Below the pieces are notes generated by a model that was not told the DNA's origin, ran no database searches, and was given only the letters and a program-made list of their open reading frames with translations. The position numbers were made by a program, and so were the translations under genes. A DNA stretch of 10,221 nt, taken from contig MU646700.1 of NCBI GenBank assembly GCA_026770585.1, forward strand, positions 256,758-266,978. Reading direction: 5' to 3'. Each line of letters opens with the position of its first letter. Within the stretch, counting starts at the first letter, position 1. This document shows, one piece after another, positions 5,359-10,221 of this stretch. The stretch is from Baffinella frigidus (lineage: Eukaryota; Cryptophyceae; Cryptomonadales; Baffinellaceae).

Positions 5359-8300
5359 CTGCCACACACGAGGCGGAGTAAACACCCACTTTTAAACCCG
5401 TGGAGCTGTACACGTTGGGCAGAGTGCAGTAATTTTTGTTCGATTGGTCACCTGGCGCCCACTTTTCCGTCGGGTACGTGACCAGTCCCGATATCGAACC
5501 TGGAACCCTACAATTGACGTTTAAAAAGGTTTTTGGATCCTCCCGTGGTCATGAATTCCATCAATTCTTGCAGGGGTAGCTGCCATCTGGGTTCACGGTA
5601 GGGCCCTAGGCGTAGGCCTACTGTAGGGTCCTACAGGGAGGTACTGTCTTAAAAGCGAGGTACCCCTGTGACCGATAAATATCATCACAACCTCTCGGAG
5701 ATGCCCCTACCCACACACCGCATCGCACCAGACAACAGGGCGCGATCCGGGGGGCCTGATGTGATCCGAAAGGAAGCACGGCCTTTCTGCAGGATAAGTT
5801 CCGGTGTCCGCCTATGGTGGGAGTTAAAAGAACCTAACAGACCTAAAGGATCCTGGATCGAGTGGGTAGATCTCACCCCCCCCAGGGAAGGTAGAGCTCT
5901 TCAAAAAGGTTGTAAAACGTTCTACAACGCACCGTTTTGAGCCTGGTGGTACAAATGAAATCTCGAAATCTCGAAGTCTCGGAGTCGATAAATGGACAAG
6001 TCCTACCGGAATAGCTCTCGACTCACGAGTCTTGATTGGACATACCAGAATCTGGTTCACTGCTATACTATGGTAGGCATTAGTTTAAAGCCTAACATAG
6101 CATATCCACCGTGACATGCCGCAAATCAAAGCCTAAGATAGCATAAAAAGTGGGACAGGTTCCGGTATGTTCCTAGATGAGTAAACACCTCTCGAGGCAA
6201 TTGTGCACAGAAAGTACCAGATTCTGGTACCCCGGTGCTCTGACTGTAGAGTCTGAAAAAAATCCATCAAGGTGAAAACCTTTAAAATTGGTCCGGTCAT
6301 CGATCGAGAGCGGAGCGAAAGACTCCCCAATCAGGTCAAGACGCATCGGTCCGAATCGAGTCAATTCACTGCCAGCCAGAACCTTTTATCTGAAATCAAC
6401 TGCTCTGCCACCCAGAATCTTAAGTCAAAATACCAGCCATGGTGGCAGGCTCCATCTCACAAGTTACTGCCGAGGACCAGCCAGTTGAATTAGGGTCAAC
6501 ATTTCTGACTGTCAGTGCAATTCGTCGTTCGGGATTCTTTACCTGTAGCCCCCGCTCCGACGGGAGTCGTATCCACGATCGAAGCGGTTCTTGAGACGAT
6601 GCAACCGGAACATCTTGGTGCTCCCACTCGAGGCTGGAAGAAGGACGAGGTTTAAATTAAAACCTGTTCTTTCCTAAAAGTCGTAGGTTCAGCGGGGAGT
6701 TCACTTTACACACGCTTCAACCGTAAGTGACGTGACCAATTCCAGTACAAACTTAGGACGTGACACTACAACACATTTACAAGTAATACCTTTCCTGACC
6801 TCGAGCGGTTGAAGACCCTGAACAAAGTTGTGCTTGATTCGCTCTCGAGCGAACTCGGCACATTTTAAAAGTCCAGGTTCAGAATCTAGACTTGACTGTC
6901 AAGTCTTCAAAGTCTATTCAGACGAAAATCTTTGAAGCCTTTGTTTCGTCGCTCGGCAGTGGTATGTGCATACACCCGTGGTACGAACTCGCCACCCTTA
7001 AACGATCGAATACATCGCTTGAGAAGTGGGAGGGGGGGGGGGGCATCTTTGGAGAAGCATTAAGTGGGTGACGGCACGATCTTTACCTGGCTAAACGATC
7101 AACCCTCAACCCTAAACCCCAAACCCTAAAACCTCGATCAACCCTCAACCCTCAACCCCAAACCCTCAACCCCAACCCCTAAAACCAAGATCTTTACCTG
7201 GTAAAGATCCTGTCTTGACGTGCGAGAGTCGATGGAAACTGAATCCGGTTGAATCAGTCAGAGAGCGGGCTATTGAGACGGGTTTAAGGTTGAGGGTTTG
7301 GAGGTTTGGTCTCAAGGGTGGGTTAGGGTTTGGGTGTTGGATTATAGGCTCAGGGTTGGGAATTTGGGGTTTAGGGTTTAGGGTTTAAGGTTTAAGGTTT
7401 AGTTTTTAATGTTTAGGGTTTAATGTTTAGGGTTTAGGGTTTGGGGTTGAGGACTGAGGGATGATCGTTGAGTCTGCGATGCAGTACTTAATGAGGGTTC
7501 AGAGTTTAAAAATCCCCTAAACCCTAAACTCTAAACCCTCAATTCCGAACCCTGAGCCCATGATCTAAACCCCAAACCCTAACCCACCGTCAAAACCAAA
7601 GCTCCAACCCCTCAACGTGAATCGACCTGATTCTTCGCTTCCCGAGACCCCGATCAAAGATACGGCCATGAGCGACTCGACGAAGGCCTGCACCTGCGCG
7701 AGCGTCTCCAGCACCACTGTGCATCGTACCTGGGTGGTAGGAGGTGGAGTTAGAATCCATCCGGAAAAAATGCTCGTATGAGCAGCCGACACGGGGTACA
7801 GTAAGTGGCACAATGCGTAGCATGTGCGGCGCCGACGCTGGTTGTTTGGCAATAAGTTATCAATCTCTCGTACCTGGGGGACGCGCACACCCACGGGTCA
7901 CAACCTGCACTGCCAGAGTAGAGATACGCGACCCAAGCATCAACCTTGAGCTTTCCTGGGTTTCGTTTGATCCAATACTTGCAGGAAACGCTGCGGTTTA
8001 GCGTGTTTATTGCGGGGCACGGCCGCGGAACGCTGCAGTTTGGTGTTTCGATCACGTGATACGACCGCGGAACGCTCTTGTTTCGTGTTCGAGGGGGGGG
8101 GGCACACAGCGGGCTACGAAGGGATTTTCGGTGGCTGAGCCACCGAAAATCCGTTACCATATCCGTAGGAACCCCCCTATGTCCCTACGGCATTGCCTAC
8201 GGTAGGGTCTATGCATCATCCACTTCCGGGTTATTCAAGAAATCCCTTTGTAGTCCACTGTGTGGGGCCATCGCACGTTGATGGTTCAGGGTTCAGGACT

Positions 8301-9853
8301 CGGGGTTTAGGGTTTAGCGGTTGGGGTACACCAGGTCTGTGACGAGCGCTGCGTCTCGGAGATACGAACGCACAATCTTCTGGATCGCTCGGTCGGGGCG
8401 CTTGATGGGGCCGGGGATCATCTCTGCACCTGTATCATGTGAAAAACTAACGTGAGCGGAGGGCTTGTTTGGACGCGACTCAGTACGAATTTTATGACAC
8501 AGAACCATTTAGAGCTTTTAAATTCGTTTTAGTGCTGACAAGTCCATCGTTACCCATCACCTTAAGGTTGTTGATCTCGTTAGCTGTTTGCATTATGTAA
8601 CGGGTGCGGGAGCGTTAGGGTTCAAGTTAGATCTGCCGTCCAGCTCTTGACATTCTGGCTCGTACCCGGCAGTCACTTATTTTGAGAATGAATCAAACCT
8701 CAAGGTCTTCAACGGTCGTTTGAGGTGCAGGGTCGAGGGCGGAGAGCGGAGGGGTCCCTAGGGGTTTGCTACCGTAGGGTCCCGACATCCTTCCAGGGTC
8801 AGCCCCCCTTTGTCCCTACGATATTGCCTACAGTACGTTCTAGGGGCTGTCTACTTCCAGGTTATTCCAGACCCCTGTTCGAGGGTCGAGGGTCGAGGGG
8901 TCCTGGAAGGATATCAACACCCTACGGTAGCAAACCCCTAGGGATTTCCTACAGGGGGCGATGGGATGGGCACCCTGGAAGGCCCGGGCGCGCGCGAGCT
9001 GCATGGAGTCCGTGCGCCCATGGATGTCGCCCTCGTCGAGGTCGTAGACCAGGTCCCAGACGAGGCGCTGGAACGCCTCGTTGACCACTACCGCCTGCAG
9101 GCGGATTGACCATCAACTGAGGCAGGCCCATGCGCGGGACGTCAACCGTGCTAGGGCGTGTGCGGTAATTGTTGGCCGCTTTTCGAGTTGCTGACTTTTC
9201 GAGTGTTCGACGTTTCGAGAATTGTGGTACAAATTCGACATTTCGAGAATTGTGGTACAATCTCGAGTGTTCGACGTGTCGAGAATTGTGGTACAAACCG
9301 TTTCAAGAATTGTGGTACAAATCAAGTCAGAAACTCGACAAGTCGACAAGGGTTCAGGCTTTGGGATTCTTCGAAATCGAAATTTATAAATCAAAAATTA
9401 ATTATATTGGCAGCTTTTGCCAGATTCGCTCCGTACCTGAAAGACAAGACCGGAGAAACCCAGTACCTTTTTCACAGCAAAATTTGCCAAAAATGGTACC
9501 TCACTAGGGTAGGCCGTAGGGGCCCTTGGAACGGGGTTTTCGTAGGAGCCCCCATAGGCCCCTACGGCCTACCGTAGTCAATACCGTAGGCGTAACTTCC
9601 CGGGTTTGAGTCCGTTTCCCCAATAACCTCATAGGGAAACTCCTGGAAAGTTCGGTAGTTTCCCTACGGATTTAGGTAGGACCTACCTACCGTAGGCCGT
9701 AGGGCTCCTATGACCAAAATATCCTAGGATTTTGGCCTACGGTAGGAGGTCCTAGGCAATGCCGTAGGCGAAACTACCGAACTTTCCAGGAGTTTTACGA
9801 CTAAACCTGAGCGAAGAGTTGGTCGATGTCCGTCGTGGATTGCCGCACCTTTC
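5244..9853 (-). CDS. RelA/SpoT-fold nucleotidyltransferase-like protein, six internal exons
   Basis: Exons on the reverse strand, in coding order: 9853-9807, 9094-8974, 8429-8332, 7729-7664, 6613-6543 and 5358-5244. All are phase-compatible with GT donors and AG acceptors, giving about 172 residues. The joined motifs VTDL/VRCTVV, RLKNRFD, SGGYR/DLSLNV and HICEIQ, in that order, match the RelA/SpoT-type nucleotidyltransferase fold: the Asp of the D.xR motif, the substrate-loop GYR(D/Q), and the catalytic Glu of E-I-Q. Bacterial members make (p)ppGpp; many eukaryotic relatives have no known substrate, so no alarmone function is claimed. The start and the 3' exons were not found. The helical segment VVVNEAFQRLVWDLVYDLDE precedes the domain. 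Alternative: a decaying copy, but all exons are open and the motifs intact. Confidence 0.7.
5362..5548. mobile_element. CTCGAG-family foldback element E
   Basis: Left end CCACACACGAGGCGGAG, then CACTTTTAAACCCGTGGAG, GTACACGTTGGGCAG and GCAGTAATTTTTG, which matches element B's right arm in inverse. The right end is the inverse of CCACGGGAGG...CTTTTTAAACGT. The centre pairs GATTGGTCAC with GTGACCAGTC. Its left end begins two bases from the AG of the splice acceptor at 5359-5360 on the reverse strand. Confidence 0.65.
5571..5668. mobile_element. Degenerate CAGGGG-family element, copy 5
   Basis: The right arm AAAAGCGAGGTACCCCTG is intact. The left keeps only CAGGGGTAGC. The interior GGGCCCTAGGCGTAGGCCTACTGTAGGGTCCTA is related to copies 1-3. 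It lies in the intron 5359-6542 of the RelA/SpoT-like gene. Confidence 0.6.
5669..6060. other. Intron sequence, no gene or clear repeat
   Basis: Part of the long intron 5359-6542 of the reverse-strand gene. Both strands have short open frames here, but none has recognisable domains, motifs or splice-supported structure. ACCAGAATCTGGT at 6044-6056 is a short palindrome that recurs in altered form at 6214-6230 (GTACCAGA/TCTGGTAC). Confidence 0.4.
6061..6145. repeat. AAAGCCTAACATAGCATA direct and inverted repeats
   Basis: An 18-bp direct repeat with one mismatch lies at 6087-6104 and 6128-6145. The sequence at 6061-6078 (TGCTATACTATGGTAGGC) is an inverse copy with a small insertion, so 6061-6104 folds on itself. 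Confidence 0.65.
6146..6542. other. Intron sequence between repeat and exon
   Basis: Unique-looking sequence of the intron 5359-6542, with one CTCGAGGC at 6191 that may be a fragment of the CTCGAG family. No coding exon could be supported on either strand. Confidence 0.4.
6543..6613 (-). CDS. RelA/SpoT-like gene exon, KNRF...GGYR
   Basis: Acceptor CACCAAG/ATG, donor CTACAG/GTAAAG. Twenty-three codons, MFRLHRLKNRFDRGYDSRRS then GGY, plus AG, which joins GG of the next exon to give R-D. The K-N-R-F...GYRD substrate-loop pattern is highly diagnostic. The acceptor lies 10 bp from the end of foldback element F. Confidence 0.8.
6624..6810. mobile_element. CTCGAG foldback element F
   Basis: Ends CCACTCGAGGCTGGAAGAAGG and the inverse of CGCTCGAGGTCAGGAAAGG are inverted copies of each other. 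A GTGACGTGACCAATTCC core at about 6727 matches the right half of the centre of element A, but the central hairpin is eroded. It lies inside the intron next to the KNRF exon. Confidence 0.6.
6811..7075. other. Intron sequence with small palindromes
   Basis: It contains CTCGAG at 6844 followed by TTTTAAAAGTCCAGGTTCAG, similar to CTAAAAGTCGTAGGTTCAG in element F, so probably an eroded family fragment. The 19-bp palindrome AGACTTGACTGTCAAGTCT is at 6888-6906. A run of 12 G ends at 7043. No coding exon is seen. Confidence 0.5.
7078..7201. repeat. Telomere-like block flanked by 13-bp direct repeats
   Basis: CCCTAAA/CCCTCAA units (about 7100-7187) lie between two copies of GATCTTTACCTGG, at 7078-7090 and 7189-7201. 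The right copy is also half of the palindrome ATCTTTACCTGGTAAAGAT (7190-7208). Confidence 0.75.
7281..7455 (-). repeat. Telomere-like TTTAGGG block
   Basis: TTTAGGG-type units with TTTAAGG and TTTAATG variants. It lies in the intron 6614-7663 and opposes the CCCTAAA blocks on both sides, so the region can fold back. Confidence 0.8.
7513..7588 (+). repeat. Telomere-like CCCTAAA block
   Basis: CCCTAAA and CCCCAAA units beside the VRCTVV exon, inverted relative to the block at 7281-7455. Confidence 0.75.
7664..7729 (-). CDS. RelA/SpoT-like gene exon, VRCTVVLETL
   Basis: Acceptor CACCCAG/GTACGA, donor ATGGCC/GTATCT. Twenty-two codons, VRCTVVLETLAQVQAFVESL then MA, phase 0 on both sides. It completes the D-L-V-R strand followed by the beta strand and helix typical of the fold. 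Beyond the donor, the open frame turns into telomere-like repeat. Confidence 0.7.
7984..8091. repeat. About 42-bp degenerate tandem repeat
   Basis: Units start GGAAACGCTGCGGTTT (7984), GGAACGCTGCAGTTTGG (8027) and GGAACGCTCTTGTTTCG (8069). The second unit carries ATCACGTGAT. It lies in the intron 7730-8331 and ends at a G-run (8093-8101). Confidence 0.6.
8111..8262. mobile_element. CCTACGGTAGG foldback element 2
   Basis: Ends GGCTACGAAGGGATTT and the inverse of AAATCCCTTTGTAGTCC pair with few mismatches. A perfect 14-bp hairpin GGATTTTCGGTGGC/TGA/GCCACCGAAAATCC is at 8122-8152. The interior (CCCCCCTATGTCCCTACGG, TTGCCTACGGTAGGG, CACTTCCGGGTTATTC) matches element 3. Confidence 0.7.
8285..8322 (-). 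repeat. Short TTTAGGG-like stretch
   Basis: GTTCAGGGTTCAGG and GGTTTAGGGTTTAG units directly downstream (in coding sense) of the donor of exon 8332-8429. Confidence 0.6.
8332..8429 (-). CDS. RelA/SpoT-like gene exon, IKRPDRAIQKI
   Basis: Acceptor GATACAG/GTGCAG, donor GACCTG/GTGTAC. It encodes AEMIPGPIKRPDRAIQKIV, then RSYLRDAALVTDL. The pattern K.P.RA..K..R.Y..D...LTDLVR is seen in RelA/SpoT-domain relatives. It ends in phase 0 in the middle of the DLVR motif, which the next exon completes. Confidence 0.7.
8430..8755. other. Intron sequence, no further feature
   Basis: Part of the intron 8430-8973 of the reverse-strand gene. It is unique-looking sequence with no supported exon, and only an isolated GAGGTGCAGGGTCGAGGGCG G-rich segment near 8722. 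Confidence 0.4.
8756..8943. mobile_element. CCTACGGTAGG foldback element 3
   Basis: TIRs of about 42 bp, the first 25 bp identical: CCCTAGGGGTTTGCTACCGT... at 8756 and its inverse ending at 8943, then CATCCTTCCAGG/CCTGGAAGGATA. The interior shares CCCCCCTTTGTCCCTACG, TTGCCTACAGTA and CTTCCAGGTTATTC with element 2. It ends 30 bp from the donor at 8973. No target duplication is recognised. Confidence 0.75.
8974..9094 (-). CDS. RelA/SpoT-like gene exon, helical segment
   Basis: Acceptor CTGCAG/GCG, donor TTCCAGG/GTGCCC. Forty codons start AVVVNEAFQRLVWDLVYDLD and end LARARAFQ, plus one base. It is GC-rich and clearly coding in character, with an amphipathic helix pattern. Its terminal phase 1 matches the two-base start of the next exon. 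The overlapping longer frames on both strands run into a repeat element. Confidence 0.65.
9217..9320. repeat. Minisatellite, four copies of GAGAATTGTGGTACAA
   Basis: Copies at 9217-9232, 9245-9260, 9281-9296 and 9305-9320 (the last starts AAG). They are separated by variable spacers containing TTTCGA and GTGTTCGACG. It lies in the intron 9095-9806. Frames open through it on both strands are repeat translations. Confidence 0.8.
9321..9507. other. AT-rich intron sequence, no feature seen
   Basis: Part of the intron 9095-9806 with no supported exon or repeat. Composition shifts to AT-rich around 9370-9410. Confidence 0.4.
9508..9600. mobile_element. CCTACGGTAGG foldback element 4
   Basis: Perfect 17-bp arms GGTAGGCCGTAGGGGCC (9508-9524) and inverse (9557-9573) around TTTTCGTAGGAGCCCCCATA. 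The right side, CTACGGCCTACCGTAGTCAA, continues as in element 1 at 4245. The outer left arm is missing, so it is probably a truncated copy. Confidence 0.7.
9637..9795. mobile_element. CCTACGGTAGG foldback element 5 with perfect 26-bp TIR
   Basis: Arms at 9637-9662 and 9770-9795 are perfectly inverted over 26 bp, beginning AAACTCCTGGAAAGTTCGG. Inside are CCTACGG/CCGTAGG, TACCGTAGGCCGTAGG/CCTACGGTAGG and a near-palindromic centre CCAAAATATCCTAGG. Perfect arms suggest recent origin. The right end is 9 bp from the donor GT at 9805-9806. Confidence 0.8.
9807..9853 (-). CDS. RelA/SpoT-like gene, first exon found
   Basis: Acceptor CTGCCAG/GAAAGG, donor GCTCAG/GTTTAG. Two bases then 15 codons, KVRQSTTDIDQLFAQ. 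A TGA lies in frame just upstream of the acceptor, so it must be a spliced exon. The phase-0 end matches the next exon. It has no domain signature and is the least certain exon of the set. Upstream exons or the start codon were not identified. Confidence 0.45.
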
Positions 9854-10132
9854 CTGGCAGCGTTCAAACCATGCCATGGTCAATGGATCCAAAGCTCAAT
9901 TTTTAGTTTGGTGTTTCCTCGTACATTTTTCGAATTGTGTTCCTGGTATAAATCTCCAGTTTCAACTTTGGGGAAATTCACATTTGCATGTGTGCCCTGG
10001 CGGGGTCGGCGTCTCTGGAATATTCTAACATAGGGCTACTGTCGTCTTTCGCGATGCAGACAACCGCATTCCCAGCTTTTCATTGGGCAAGTTATCAGGG
10101 CGGTATTGGAGCCATTCGCAGGAGGGGCGCTC
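9854..10132. other. Upstream of the first RelA/SpoT-like exon found, no confirmed gene
   Basis: It should hold intron and possibly an earlier exon of the reverse-strand gene. I see no exon with good splice sites and matching phase (phase 1 needed), and no promoter I could support. Confidence 0.35.
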
Positions 10133-10221
10133 TGAGAGAAAAGGAGAGAGGGAGAGAGAGGGAGAGAGAAGGAGAGAGAAGGAGAGAGAGGGAGATAGAG
10201 GAAGAGAGAGGGAGAGAGAGG
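10133..10221. repeat. GA-rich microsatellite
   Basis: Imperfect GAGAGG/GAGAGAAGG repeats to the window edge. A polypyrimidine tract on the reverse strand. Confidence 0.9.

Noticed and set aside
8725-9084. Forward-strand 119-codon open frame
   Set aside because: It is the antisense of a TIR element and of the reverse-strand exon 8974-9094, whose codons and splice sites fit better.
9158-9577. Forward-strand 139-codon open frame
   Set aside because: It starts in the minisatellite and ends in a foldback element, with no recognisable features.

Overview
This is eukaryotic nuclear DNA with almost no protein sequence in long open frames. I found two genes only by chaining short, phase-matched exons. 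Introns and spacers are packed with plant-type telomere-like repeats (CCCTAAA/TTTAGGG) and small terminal-inverted-repeat (TIR) elements. The mix suggests a repeat-rich alga. A prasinophyte green alga such as the Cymbomonas/Pyramimonas group is my best guess from general impression; a dinoflagellate is a weaker alternative. This taxonomic call is inference.

Left part (1-2023, + strand): the last six visible exons of an elongation factor 3 (eEF3)-type ABC-F ATPase. They cover the end of the chromodomain-side insert, the ABC signature, Walker B, the H-loop and a Ser/Gln-rich C-terminus ending in TAA. All intron phases close. Most introns are nearly pure degenerate CCCTAAA-type repeat. One intron has a GC donor and one holds a decayed second copy of exon 3.

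Middle part (2024-5243): no confirmed gene. It holds a 3' hairpin, a 33-bp tandem repeat, four copies of a CAGGGG...CCCCTG element (the clear ones between TA dinucleotides), several CTCGAG-ended foldback elements with a GGTCACGT-centred hairpin, a CCTACGGTAGG foldback, and a telomere-like block. The missing 3' exons of the second gene should lie here.

Right part (5244-9853, - strand): six phase-compatible exons of a RelA/SpoT-fold nucleotidyltransferase-like protein, not visible in any single frame. Its motifs TDLVR, KNRF, GGYRDLSLNV and HICEIQ are spread over introns of 0.5-1.2 kb. Each of those introns carries at least one TIR element, and some element ends lie within about 2-20 bp of splice sites. 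This makes introner-like activity worth testing. The far right end holds a minisatellite and a GA-rich microsatellite.

The two genes converge (tail to tail). Nothing in the sequence says they work together: one is a translation factor, the other a nucleotidyltransferase-like protein of unknown substrate.
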